From Spiro-02 sp034114085 (GTDB lineage Bacteria; Spirochaetota; Spirochaetia; Sphaerochaetales; Sphaerochaetaceae), in contig JAXEWB010000060.1 in NCBI GenBank assembly GCA_034114085.1, forward strand, positions 1 through 64,000: a DNA stretch of 64,000 nt, in the 5' to 3' direction. The notes under the pieces are model-generated. The model saw only the letters and a program-made list of their open reading frames with translations. It was not told the DNA's origin and made no database searches. Positions 24,623 to 33,314 of this stretch are shown piece by piece (position 1 is the first letter of the stretch; the number at the start of each line of letters is the position of its first letter). The translations under genes were made by a program, and so were the position numbers.

Positions 24623-26802
24623 GCTTCTCCTCCCCTGATGCCGTTCAGGACATCTTCCGCAGATACAGGCATATACCGGACTTCCGCATCCATCGCCTGG
24701 GTCATCGCATCTCCCAATGCGGAGATGACCAGCCCCTGGAGGACCGAACTGATTGAGATGGGTTCTCCCTTGCTTTGGGTCGATATCTCAATGTCCATTG
24801 TGAATTCGTTGTTTTTTTTCTTACTCAGCTGCGCTCCATTCTCCACTAGTGTTCTGACAATGATGTTGTGGACTTTGGAACGTAACGCATGTTCATCGTG
24901 GACGTACCCGAAATCGAACGACGCCCATGCGTGTCTGATAATCGGTTGCAAGGAAATTGTGTCGATTTCAAGCTCCAGAATCAGCGCCGCCCAACTATCG
25001 CTGTAGAATTGTGAACCGGAAGCTCCCGATGCCTTGGAGCTGATGGTCGCGACAATCGGCAGAGGCTCGATGAACCGTTGTGCCTTGATTGTATCGCAGG
25101 CTTTTTCGAAAAGCAACGGCAGCCTGCCGATGTTTCTGGAAAGCACTACCGGTCCGCTGTCCACCAGTTCAATGGGATCTTCAATAAAACCGATGTCTCT
25201 GTCGTCAACGTCCAGCTCCCTTGCGACAATGGCTTTCCAGACGTCCGCGCTGGAGGAACGCGTTGGGAATGATGTGTTTAGGGTCGTCCTGTCGTTGGCG
25301 TTCAATATGACCTGCACGGAGAACTGGTTCTCCTGCCGGAACGAGCCGCTGAAACCGCTGATGCCCGCCCCGCATGCGATTCCGATTCCTCTGGAATAAT
25401 TGAGAAATGTCGATACCCGGAGTTTCTGACTTCGTTGTATTTCATATGTGGCGTGCTTGCGCTGGTAATCGCTCCGCTCGCACAAGGCGTTCAACATCTC
25501 CTTCAAACGAGAGAATCGCACGTTGGCGACTTGCGCCGTTCGTTGAGGATACTCACCGAGATATTTAAATCTCCAGTCCGCCGGGTTCATTCCGGCTTCC
25601 CTTGCAAGTGCCGAATAATGGGTTTCCGTACTTGCAATCGCCTTGGAATATCCGAGGTCACCGAAGAAATGGGCCGGGGCGGTAGGACTGGACATGGTGG
25701 TGATACGGATTTGCATGGCCTGGAGCGGATACAGCGGGACAAGCCCCGCAGTCAACTGGTTTGCCAGCTCGGAACTGAATAGCGGGTAGGCTCCTTGGTC
25801 CACCATCACGTCGATTTGTTCAGCCAGCGGTTTCCCGTTTTTGTCTATCGCGCTTTTGCGCCGTATCTGAATTTCCGGGGAGAACGTCGGTTGCTGGCTC
25901 TGAATTTCTACCGAGAACCCGGTATTGTTCGCGGCAATAGCCGCCAGTGCGGACAATATGGATGGTTCGAGCAATTTTTCATCACATGGGGCGTAGTACT
26001 GTTGCTGGTGTATGACGATTTTCTTTTTCGGAACTGAGGTTGCTTCACTGACGGTGTCTCGGACATGGAATGGCCATTGTGTTGGAACGTCGATATGCAA
26101 CAGGTCTTCGACCTTTGCGGCAGTTGCTCTGGTGATCGATGTAGTGTTGCTGCTTACAGACCGGAAGGTATAGGAACGCTGTACGACAGCGACTCCCTCT
26201 TGGTGGAATACAGTATCTATGTCTCCCCATCCAAGGGTTTTGGGAGGGACGCTCAAGGCGACCTTGCGTTTGTCTGCGGCAAGACGTGGTTTTTCCTGCG
26301 TACCCGTCTGAACCGGTCGCCCATCCGGCATGGCTGGAGAAACCGGCTGTTGCGTTTGGCCTGACTCTTGTGTCGGCGCTGGTATCGTTTCAGTCTGGGC
26401 GTCTACTGTCTTGCCGTCGTTTTTTCCTGATCCTTCCATGATGGGGATTTCCTGCTGTTGTACGACGGAAGGTATTGTGGTGGGTTCTACCGACGGGGGG
26501 AGTTTGTAGGATATCCGGATTTCGCGAGCCTTGAGCTCCACCGATTCAAAATCATGACCGAAGAGAGCCAGGATCGGCTGCCCTTTGTACGAAATCTGAG
26601 ATGAAGTCAGCAACGGCATCTGTGTATCCAATACCTGAATCCTGTTGTTGCCGGGGATGTCCCTTGCCGCGATGACAAGGAAATGGCTGTCCAGTTCCGG
26701 TAGCTGGATGTCCACGATTTGGCCTTCATCAACCGTCGAGCGGATGATGATTCCGTGGAGGATATTCATTTTGTTGATCGCCGTAGATTTTTTCTCTGCC
26801 AT
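24619..26802 (-). CDS. Divergent molybdopterin-binding subunit of a molybdenum hydroxylase
   Basis: A 727-residue protein in the position of the large catalytic subunit. After an N-terminal aldehyde-oxidase-like domain (to residue ~105) there is a low-complexity linker rich in Pro, Thr, Glu and Gln (PAPTQESGQTQQPVSP), then the divergent molybdopterin domain. STQSKGEPISISS near the C-terminus aligns with the family KGIGEPP loop that supplies the catalytic glutamate. The usual GQG cofactor loop is not recognisable (FPTRSSSADVW stands there). TTG 26835 extends the frame, but ATG 26802 is preferred. Substrate unknown; activity uncertain. Confidence 0.72.
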   Translation of the reverse strand: MAEKKSTAINKMNILHGIIIRSTVDEGQIVDIQLPELDSHFLVIAARDIPGNNRIQVLDTQMPLLTSSQISYKGQPILALFGHDFESVELKAREIRISYKLPPSVEPTTIPSVVQQQEIPIMEGSGKNDGKTVDAQTETIPAPTQESGQTQQPVSPAMPDGRPVQTGTQEKPRLAADKRKVALSVPPKTLGWGDIDTVFHQEGVAVVQRSYTFRSVSSNTTSITRATAAKVEDLLHIDVPTQWPFHVRDTVSEATSVPKKKIVIHQQQYYAPCDEKLLEPSILSALAAIAANNTGFSVEIQSQQPTFSPEIQIRRKSAIDKNGKPLAEQIDVMVDQGAYPLFSSELANQLTAGLVPLYPLQAMQIRITTMSSPTAPAHFFGDLGYSKAIASTETHYSALAREAGMNPADWRFKYLGEYPQRTAQVANVRFSRLKEMLNALCERSDYQRKHATYEIQRSQKLRVSTFLNYSRGIGIACGAGISGFSGSFRQENQFSVQVILNANDRTTLNTSFPTRSSSADVWKAIVARELDVDDRDIGFIEDPIELVDSGPVVLSRNIGRLPLLFEKACDTIKAQRFIEPLPIVATISSKASGASGSQFYSDSWAALILELEIDTISLQPIIRHAWASFDFGYVHDEHALRSKVHNIIVRTLVENGAQLSKKKNNEFTMDIEISTQSKGEPISISSVLQGLVISALGDAMTQAMDAEVRYMPVSAEDVLNGIRGGEA

Positions 26803-27291
26803 CTTGCGTGGTTCTCCAAGTCGGTCCTGTTGCAAAGAATATCATGTTAGGTGGTAATCGGCAATTGGTTGGATGCGTCGGTTTTGTTACTCTCGCGTTT
26901 TCCCTTGTGGGGAATGTCGCCGATGCTCGCTCATTGTGTGGTTCCGGGGTTTTCTGGGCTCTCCCATGGCGGATCGTGCGAGTGAGCGCCGGAGATACGC
27001 TCCTCGCCAAGGCCGAGCTTTTGTTTCTCTCTTGGGTGCTTGTGCGAATGAACGAGCCGTTGGGCAAGGCGGCGGTTGAATCGGTTTTGATGACGTTGCG
27101 TCGGTTTCTTGATGCGGGGATGCGTTGCCCGTGGGGCCATGTCGATACTCTGTCAATACCTCAATGAGCGTATGCTCGTCAGCGTATGCTGAACAGGGTA
27201 TATCTTTTCGTTCCCTGGTGTCGTATCCTTTCTTCATGGATGGATTCGTGACAGGCTAATCCCGTGCGGTTGGGTAGCGTGTTGATGAATA
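26803..27291. other. Intergenic region before the RelB/YoeB pair
   Basis: No gene supported. A 119-codon plus-strand frame (26808-27167) lacks a ribosome-binding site and motifs. AGCGTATGCT occurs twice (27168-27177, 27182-27191), 14 bp apart, about 130 bp before the antitoxin promoter. Confidence 0.4.
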
Positions 27292-27322
27292 TGTAATGCA
27301 ATAACAATAATTTAACATTACA
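27292..27322. promoter_or_regulatory. Inverted repeat before the RelB/YoeB genes
   Basis: TGTAATG (27292-27298) and CATTACA (27316-27322) form a perfect 7-bp inverted repeat with a 17-bp AT-rich spacer, just before the antitoxin. Antitoxins of this kind normally repress their own promoter through such sites. Confidence 0.6.
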
Positions 27323-27354
27323 ATATGATGGACAAAGAAACCAAGGAAGACAAG

Positions 27355-27606
27355 ATGGTGAACGTACAGGTTCGCATGGATTCTGAACTCAAACGGTCCT
27401 TCGAGCAGACTTGCTCGGAATTCGGCATGAACATCACTACTGCGTTCACTGTATTCGCGAAGACGGTGGTGAGGCGGCGGCGCATGCCGTTCGAGATCGC
27501 CGCTCAGGACGACTTCTATAATCCGTACAACATGGAGGTGTTGCGCAAGTCAATCAAGGATGCGGAAGAAGGCCGGCTTTTTGAACATGATTTGATAGAG
27601 GTGTGA
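27355..27606 (+). CDS. RelB/DinJ family antitoxin
   Basis: An 83-residue protein starting MVNVQVRMDSELKRSFEQ, a ribbon-helix-helix DNA-binding start typical of RelB/DinJ antitoxins, with the second helix in MNITTAFTVFAKTVVRRRR. The C-terminal MEVLRKSIKDAEEGRLFEHD is the toxin-neutralising tail. ATG 27355 is chosen because AAGGAAG precedes it; an in-frame ATG at 27325 is also open. It neutralises the downstream toxin and probably represses the pair through the upstream inverted repeat. It overlaps or abuts the toxin gene. Confidence 0.85.
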   Translation: MVNVQVRMDSELKRSFEQTCSEFGMNITTAFTVFAKTVVRRRRMPFEIAAQDDFYNPYNMEVLRKSIKDAEEGRLFEHDLIEV

Positions 27607-27611
27607 ACTGC

Positions 27612-27872
27612 GTGAGAATCAGTTGGACGGAAGAAGGGTGGGCGGATCATGTCTATTGGCAGTCTCAGGACAAAAGGATGATCAAACGTATCAACCAACT
27701 GATTCGCGGCATTCTTCGCAACGGTTATATGGGGCTGGACAAACCGGAGCCGTTGAAAGAGAATTTGTCAGGATGGAGGGGGCGTCGGATAGATGAAAAA
27801 CATCGGCTCATCTATCGAATCTTGGATGGAGCCATCCAGATTGCGCAGTGCCGTTCGCATTATGCGGATTGA
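27612..27872 (+). CDS. yoeB: YoeB/Txe family mRNA interferase toxin
   Basis: An 86-residue toxin closely following E. coli YoeB: RISWTEEGWADHVYWQ at the N-terminus and RRIDEKHRLIYRI later. Catalytic residues fall at the same numbers as in E. coli: Glu46 (KPEPLK), Arg65 (HRLIY), His83 and Tyr84 (CRSHY). It cleaves mRNA in the ribosomal A site. GTG 27612 with GAGGTG upstream is preferred over GTG 27603, which overlaps the antitoxin stop. YoeB is usually paired with a YefM/Phd antitoxin; here the partner is RelB/DinJ-like. Confidence 0.93.
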   Translation: MRISWTEEGWADHVYWQSQDKRMIKRINQLIRGILRNGYMGLDKPEPLKENLSGWRGRRIDEKHRLIYRILDGAIQIAQCRSHYAD

Positions 27873-28123
27873 TGGAATGTCGCCCGGCACCTATCGTCGT
27901 GTTTGTTCATAGCGCAAGAGGCAGGGGAAGGGGAGCATGACATGGTTGGGAACTCCATCTCAGAAGAGTGTCTGAAACCAGCAACCGGATACGGATTCTA
28001 TCCGCATGGTGTCTGCATGGGCTGTCTGCGAGGGGAAAACTGTTTTTCCGCGCAGGCCGCCATGATATCGTTCGTAGCTCTGATTTTCTTGAACCTTCTC
28101 CCCTTTATCGGTACGATATGGGC

Positions 28124-30562
28124 ATGAGTACTACTGAAACCACCTTGGCTCAGGAAGTGGCCGCGCTTTCCGAGCAGCTTCGCGCCTATCAGCACGCCTA
28201 TTATGTCGATAACCACCCGTTGGTCGGCGACTTGGAATACGACCGGTTGTTCGACCGCCTTGTGGAGCTTGAGGCGGAACATCCCGAACTGAAGTTTCCC
28301 GATTCTCCGACCCAGCGGGTCGGTAGCGACCTGACCAGCGACTTTCCTGAAGTCCGCCATACCATCCCGGTTCTGAGCCTTGACAAAGCCTACAGCGCAG
28401 ACGCCGTGCTGAGCTGGATCGTCAAAAGCGAGAACAAGGGGGAACGGGAGCTTTCTTTCGTCGTTGAAGAAAAAATCGACGGGGTGTCGATGGTCCTGTA
28501 CTATGAGAAAGGGCTGCTGGCGCGGGCCGTCACACGTGGAAACGGCTTCGTGGGCAACGATGTCACCGCCAATATCAAGACCATCGCCTCCGTCCCCCTT
28601 CGGCTGACCGAGCCGATAGATATCGCTGTGCGGGGTGAAGTCTACCTGCCGAAAGCCGATTTTGAAGCCATCAACAAGGAGTTGGAGACTCCCTATGCGA
28701 ATCCCCGCAATCTTGCCGCGGGGACGGTGCGCCGGATCAAGAGCAGTGAGACGGCGAGGATTCCGTTGCAGATTTTCGTCTATGAAGGTTTCTGGGCCGA
28801 TGGTGTCGAACCGTTCGCCGACCATGTGCAGATTCTCTCCGCGTTGAAACGGTATGGCTTCAGGGTGAACCCGACTCTTGGCTTGTTCTGCAAGTCGGCG
28901 GATGAAGCCCGGCGGAAGCTGCGGGACGCGGGGCTTGAAGGGGTCGCCGGTTCTTTCGACGATATCCCCGGCTATATTACGAAACGGACGGACGCCCGTG
29001 GAGACCTGCCATATGAAATTGATGGCTTGGTGACCAAAGTGAACGAGATCGCCATCCGAGAAGCGTTCGGCTATACTGAACATCACCCCCGTTGGGCGAT
29101 AGCCTACAAGTTCGAGGCTCCGGAAGCGCAGACCGTCGTGGAGAATATAAATGTGCAGGTTGGACGGACGGGCAGGGTGACGCCGTTGGCCAGGGTGAAG
29201 CCTGTGTTCGTCGGGGGTTCGACGGTCTCGAACATCACCCTTCACAACCAGGACTATGTGGACATGCTGGAGCTTGCCATCGGGGATATCGTCTCCATTT
29301 CCAAACGAGGGGATGTCATTCCCGCGGTTGAACGGGTGGTGGAGAAGAATGAATTGGGTAATGTTACTTGGAAAATGCCCGGACATTGTCCGACTTGCGG
29401 TTCTTCCTTGGTGAAGCGGGGCGCCCATACTTTTTGCCCGAATGATGAATGTCCCGACCAGATTGCGGGGCGGGTTTATTTCTTTATCGGCAAGGGTCAG
29501 ATGGATATCGAGAACTTCGGGCCGGAGACGGCTTCCGTATTGATTCGGAAAGGACTGCTCAAGGATGTTCCCGATATCTATACCATCGATTATCATGAAG
29601 TACTCGACAACGAGCCAGGCTTTGGCGAGCGGAAAATTTCGTTGATTATCGATGGTGTTGCGAAAAGTAAGGAAAAGCCGTTTCGCAACGTGCTGGTTTC
29701 GTTGGGGATCGCGGAATTCGGCAAGAAGGCCGTGGACTTGCTCGTTTCCAACGGGATTCGGACGATTGACATGCTGCTGGACATCGCGGATCGGAACGAT
29801 GTGGAGCGTCTGGTCAGCATCAAGCAAATCGGAGAAAAGACGGCCCAATTGCTGATTGATGGCTTGAATGATCCACAGATGCGCAATCGTATAGCAAGAT
29901 TGCGAGGATTAGGCCTTTGTTTTGAAGAAGATTCCCCGAAGGCGAATGTCCTTCCACAGATTTTCGCCGGGCAGGTGTGGTGTGTCACCGGTTCGTTCGA
30001 GCATTTCGCTCCAAGGTCGCTTGCGATGGATGAGGTGGAGAAGCGCGGGGGACGCACCGTCAGTTCCGTAACGGGCAAGACTACTCATCTGCTCGCTGGG
30101 GCGGGTGCCGGAAGCAAGCTGGCGCAGGCTGAAAAGCTCGGTGTCGCGGTGGTGGGCGAAAAGCGGTTCCTGTCGATGCTTTCCGAAGCTCAAAGTGGCA
30201 TATCCAGTGATATGTCCAGCGACATGTCCGACGACATGGAAGGAAAAGTGTCTCCGGCGGATGGATCGGAATCAGCGGGGAACCATGTCGGTACGGGTGA
30301 AAAGGTTTTTTCTGAAGAAACAAGGTTTGCGATTGAAGATATTTCCTCATCATCTGTCATGGATAATATTTTGGGTTCCCGCGGGGATGGTAACGACGAT
30401 AGTTCACATGTTCCCATGAATAAGTCAGAGACCGAAAAATATAATGACGGAGGCGAAATTCAATCTATTGCAGACCGGACTCGACCATCATCTGTTTCTA
30501 CAAGTCGAAAAAGTAAGGCTGATACGGATACGTTGGATTTATTCGGGGAACTCGATGAGTAA
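28124..30562 (+). CDS. ligA: NAD+-dependent DNA ligase
   Basis: An 812-residue ligase sealing nicks during replication. Domain Ia starts at LRAYQHAYYVDNHPLVGDLE; adenylation motif KIDG sits in VVEEKIDGVSMVLYY; the OB domain, the zinc finger (CPTCGSSL...CPNDECP), helix-hairpin-helix repeats and a BRCT domain (WCVTGSFEHF...TTHLLAGAGAGSKL) follow. Relatives end there at about 670-700 residues; this one continues with an acidic, Ser/Asp-rich tail of some 120 residues ending TLDLFGELDE, similar to a beta-clamp peptide. ATG 28118 and 28124 are both possible; the 150-bp open frame upstream is not expected to be translated. Confidence 0.95.
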   Translation: MSTTETTLAQEVAALSEQLRAYQHAYYVDNHPLVGDLEYDRLFDRLVELEAEHPELKFPDSPTQRVGSDLTSDFPEVRHTIPVLSLDKAYSADAVLSWIVKSENKGERELSFVVEEKIDGVSMVLYYEKGLLARAVTRGNGFVGNDVTANIKTIASVPLRLTEPIDIAVRGEVYLPKADFEAINKELETPYANPRNLAAGTVRRIKSSETARIPLQIFVYEGFWADGVEPFADHVQILSALKRYGFRVNPTLGLFCKSADEARRKLRDAGLEGVAGSFDDIPGYITKRTDARGDLPYEIDGLVTKVNEIAIREAFGYTEHHPRWAIAYKFEAPEAQTVVENINVQVGRTGRVTPLARVKPVFVGGSTVSNITLHNQDYVDMLELAIGDIVSISKRGDVIPAVERVVEKNELGNVTWKMPGHCPTCGSSLVKRGAHTFCPNDECPDQIAGRVYFFIGKGQMDIENFGPETASVLIRKGLLKDVPDIYTIDYHEVLDNEPGFGERKISLIIDGVAKSKEKPFRNVLVSLGIAEFGKKAVDLLVSNGIRTIDMLLDIADRNDVERLVSIKQIGEKTAQLLIDGLNDPQMRNRIARLRGLGLCFEEDSPKANVLPQIFAGQVWCVTGSFEHFAPRSLAMDEVEKRGGRTVSSVTGKTTHLLAGAGAGSKLAQAEKLGVAVVGEKRFLSMLSEAQSGISSDMSSDMSDDMEGKVSPADGSESAGNHVGTGEKVFSEETRFAIEDISSSSVMDNILGSRGDGNDDSSHVPMNKSETEKYNDGGEIQSIADRTRPSSVSTSRKSKADTDTLDLFGELDE

Positions 30563-30592
30563 TCGCTTGTTCCCCGATTCTCGCTGTATATC

Positions 30593-30949
30593 TCAGATGT
30601 CCATATTGGTTTTTGTTTTTAGGGGAGTGTCGTGACGTTTGCGTAGTGTGCAGTTTTTTTCCATTTCGTTACGAAGAATTTGGTTGATTCGGGTCTGATA
30701 CCCCTGTCCTTCCGATTTCAGCCAGAGGAGTATGTCTTTATCCAGTCTGATGCTTACGGCTTGTTTGCGATTTCGATAGAGTTCTTTTCTGAATTTATCG
30801 GCTTCTTGCACGGTCATCCAGTTGGAAAAATCAGTGACTTCCGGTATGTCTGAGAAATCAATCTCATCGTCTGATATATTTTTCAGCCGTTCTAGTTCTT
30901 CCTTGGAGATGGGGGGGGTATTATTAGTTGTACATTTTGCGATGGACAT
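30593..30949 (-). CDS. brnA: BrnA family antitoxin
   Basis: A 118-residue antitoxin. The N-terminal half is acidic (ISDDEIDFSDIPEVTDFS); the C-terminal half RKQAVSIRLDKDILLWLKSE with GYQTRINQILR is the BrnA ribbon-helix-helix DNA-binding domain. It binds the BrnT toxin and represses the operon. Start at ATG 30949 has GGAGGCG upstream; the frame extends further but without signals. It overlaps the end of brnT by 26 bp, the usual toxin-first order. Confidence 0.92.
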   Translation of the reverse strand: MSIAKCTTNNTPPISKEELERLKNISDDEIDFSDIPEVTDFSNWMTVQEADKFRKELYRNRKQAVSIRLDKDILLWLKSEGQGYQTRINQILRNEMEKNCTLRKRHDTPLKTKTNMDI

Positions 30950-31280
30950 GGTACGCCTCCTTTTCCCGATTGCTCGCACAGCGGGCGGAAATGATTCTGA
31001 CAGTATCGTTCGATACTTCGGTATATACGACAAACAGGATTTTCCCATGTACGCTTCCTGTGGCCTTCCAGCGGTCTTCGTCCAAAAAACTGGATACTGT
31101 GTCAAAGGATTCCAGCCTATATGGATCTGGGAATATCCAGCATGCTATCTCGAACCGGACGCTGTGTTTTCGCAGGTTTGTACGGTTCTTGGCTTCGTCC
31201 CATTCAAAAAACGATTTTTCCCGTTTGCTGTATATGCAATAATGTATATGCATATGGATGTCAACGAATTGTGTAGTCAT
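30924..31280 (-). CDS. brnT: BrnT family ribonuclease toxin
   Basis: A RelE-fold toxin of about 118 residues. FFEWDEAKNRTNLRKHSVRFE is the BrnT signature, followed by FLDEDRWKATGSVHGKILFVVYTE and the C-terminal RIISARCASNREKEAY, which carries the RISAR motif. BrnT degrades RNA and halts growth until bound by BrnA. Start uncertain: ATG 31280 has AAGGGG at fair distance, ATG 31253 has none; either adds a tail before the FEWDE core that most relatives lack. TGTATATGCA occurs twice at 31229 and 31243 within this tail region. Confidence 0.9.
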   Translation of the reverse strand: MTTQFVDIHMHIHYCIYSKREKSFFEWDEAKNRTNLRKHSVRFEIACWIFPDPYRLESFDTVSSFLDEDRWKATGSVHGKILFVVYTEVSNDTVRIISARCASNREKEAYHVHRKMYN

Positions 31281-31572
31281 TGGTTTCATACCCCTTGAAT
31301 CATGCCAAGTCTTGTTTTTTGGCTTTTCTGATACTCATATGTCCCAAAAACCCGCTGCTGATTCAAACCATCAAAATTCGTCACTGGGATGCATGTTTTT
31401 ACAGGGTTCACCAGATTTGTTTGCTACCGTGGAATGCATGTCCCACTTGCGTCCGGCTTCATCTTTCTCAAGAAAAGTCATCTCTTTGCAATGACATTTT
31501 GCCGTCAACGGTGTATACAGGAGATAGCCGCAGGGTGTTTCGGAACATGTTTTGCGCAGGAGGTTGATGAAG
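31281..31572. other. Intergenic region between brnT and the aminotransferase
   Basis: No confident gene. A minus-strand frame reads CGYLLYTPLTAKCHCKEM and continues to MHPSDEF but has no start or family match. Confidence 0.35.
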
Positions 31573-32868
31573 ATGAATGAACTCGCCGCTGAACTGAACA
31601 GGATGTTGGAGAGAACCGTAGCCGGAGACATGCTCTCTCCGTTCGGGCGCAGAATGTATTTCCCCAAAGGAATCATCGCCCAATGCGCCGAGGCGAAACA
31701 GCAGGCTACTCGCCACAACGCTACGGCGGGCGTGGCCATGAGCAATGGCCAGACGATGCATTTGCAGGACATCTACAATCAGTTCTCCCCCGAGGCCTTT
31801 GCGCCGAACGACATCTTCAACTACGCCCCCGCCGGTGGCGACCCCCGCTTGCGGAACCTTTGGCGTCAGGCGATGCTGGACAAGAATCCCTCCCTCGCCG
31901 GAACGCCTGTATCCCTGCCTATCGTCACAGCCGGTCTGACCCATGGAATCTCGGTCGCGGCACAGCTGTTCATTGGTGAAGGCGATCCTGTAGTGCTTCC
32001 CGACCTCTATTGGGACAACTACGACTTGATTTTCACCGATCTCTGTCAGGCGGATATCCGCACTTTCCCACTGTTCGACGCCCAGTCACGTTTCAACGTC
32101 TCGGCGATGAAGGAGACTCTCGCGTCTTGCGGAGGCAAGGGGCGTCTGTTGCTCAACTTTCCCAATAATCCGACTGGCTATACTCCGTCCGTAGCCGAAA
32201 TGCATTTGATTGTCGATGCGTTGGTTGAACTCGCTGAAGGAGGGATGCGGCTGGTCGTCATTTCCGACGATGCCTATTTCAGTTTGTTTTATGAGGATGA
32301 TACATGCCGGGAATCCTTGTTCGCCTATCTTGCCGGGGCGCATGAGAACATCCTCGCGGTCAAGGGCGACGCCGCGACCAAGGAAGACATGGTCTGGGGC
32401 TTTCGGGTCGGCTTCCTGACGTTCGGTTGCAAAGGCTTTTCCGAAGCCCAATATGGCGCATTGCTGAAAAAGACCATGGGTGCCATCCGTTGCACCGTTT
32501 CCAGTTGCGACAGGCCCGGACAGAGCCTGCTCATCCGCGCTATGGAGGACGGGCGCACCTATCAGGCTGACAAGGACTGCGCGAAGCGGGAGATGGAACG
32601 GCGATATCGGAAGTTTATCGACGCTTTAAAGCGGCATGCCGATACTTCCCTGTTGACTCCGTACCCGTTCAATTCGGGATATTTCATGGCGTTTCGATGC
32701 GCTGGGGATGCGGAAGTACTGCGCAGGCGCTTATTGGATGCCTACCATGTCGGAACGGTAAACATTCTTGGAAAGACGTTGCGGGTCGCGTATTGTAGCG
32801 TTGAATGCGACAGGATTGACGATCTTGTGGATATTGTATATCAAGCGGCGGAGGAAGCATGGAAGTAA
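31573..32868 (+). CDS. PLP-dependent aminotransferase, class I/II
   Basis: A 431-residue fold-type I enzyme. NFPNNPTGYTPS holds the conserved Asn contacting the cofactor ring; VISDDAYFSLFYED carries the Asp/Tyr pair; the PLP-lysine is in ILAVKGDAATKEDMVW and the phosphate-binding Arg in GFRVGFLTFG. The SLPIVTAGLTHGISVAAQLF start of the large domain fits. It probably transfers amino groups between amino acids and keto acids; substrate unknown. ATG 31573 is chosen because CAGGAGG lies 9 bp upstream. It overlaps the next gene by 10 bp. Confidence 0.88.
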   Translation: MNELAAELNRMLERTVAGDMLSPFGRRMYFPKGIIAQCAEAKQQATRHNATAGVAMSNGQTMHLQDIYNQFSPEAFAPNDIFNYAPAGGDPRLRNLWRQAMLDKNPSLAGTPVSLPIVTAGLTHGISVAAQLFIGEGDPVVLPDLYWDNYDLIFTDLCQADIRTFPLFDAQSRFNVSAMKETLASCGGKGRLLLNFPNNPTGYTPSVAEMHLIVDALVELAEGGMRLVVISDDAYFSLFYEDDTCRESLFAYLAGAHENILAVKGDAATKEDMVWGFRVGFLTFGCKGFSEAQYGALLKKTMGAIRCTVSSCDRPGQSLLIRAMEDGRTYQADKDCAKREMERRYRKFIDALKRHADTSLLTPYPFNSGYFMAFRCAGDAEVLRRRLLDAYHVGTVNILGKTLRVAYCSVECDRIDDLVDIVYQAAEEAWK

Positions 32869-33260
32869 AAGTCAAGCTCTATCTGGTCGATGAAGAAGGC
32901 GACAAGTTCATGGGAATCGGGGTTCTCTGGCTGTTGGAGAAAATCGAGACGGAAGGGTCCTTGCGGGGAAGTGCCGCCGCATTGGGCATTTCCTATTCCA
33001 AGGCGTATGGAATGGTTCGGAATCTTGAAAAGAGCCTCGGCGTTCCCGTCTTGGTACGCAAGAAGGGCGGGGCCAGCCATGACGGCGCCACTTTGACTCC
33101 ATTCGGCAGACAGTTCATTGAATTGTATCGGGATTTCCAGGCAAAGTCTAAGAAATTGGTGGAGGGACCGTTCGCTGATTTTCGTACGGGACTTGCAAAA
33201 CTTCTTGAAACCGTAGACGATATGGAGCCGATGGAAGGTGAAAGTGGAGCTTGCCGCTGA
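32859..33260 (+). CDS. ModE-like winged-helix regulator
   Basis: A 133-residue protein corresponding to the DNA-binding half of ModE: GIGVLWLLEKIETEGSLRGS, AAALGISYSKAYGMVRNLEK and VRKKGGASHDGATLTPFG are the LysR-like winged helix. The molybdate-binding MOP domains are absent, so the ligand, if any, is different. Relatives in anaerobes stand beside molybdenum enzymes, but no such gene is next to it; the molybdenum hydroxylase is 6 kb away. It starts inside the aminotransferase gene (10-bp overlap) and precedes pfk, suggesting one operon. Confidence 0.85.
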   Translation: MEVKVKLYLVDEEGDKFMGIGVLWLLEKIETEGSLRGSAAALGISYSKAYGMVRNLEKSLGVPVLVRKKGGASHDGATLTPFGRQFIELYRDFQAKSKKLVEGPFADFRTGLAKLLETVDDMEPMEGESGACR

Positions 33261-33314
33261 GAGTGGCGTTTCAGTACATTGGTACATATGCGCAGTTCAT
33301 ATAGGAGGCGTACC

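Noticed and set aside
26808..27167. A 119-codon plus-strand frame before the RelB/YoeB pair
   Set aside because: No ribosome-binding site, no motif, and it begins inside the xdh-type gene leader.
27168..27191. AGCGTATGCT direct repeat as a toxin-antitoxin operator
   Set aside because: It is 130 bp from the genes, while a better inverted repeat lies directly before them.
27998..29848. A 616-codon minus-strand frame opposite ligA
   Set aside because: No domain, no start signal; ligA on the plus strand has every expected motif.
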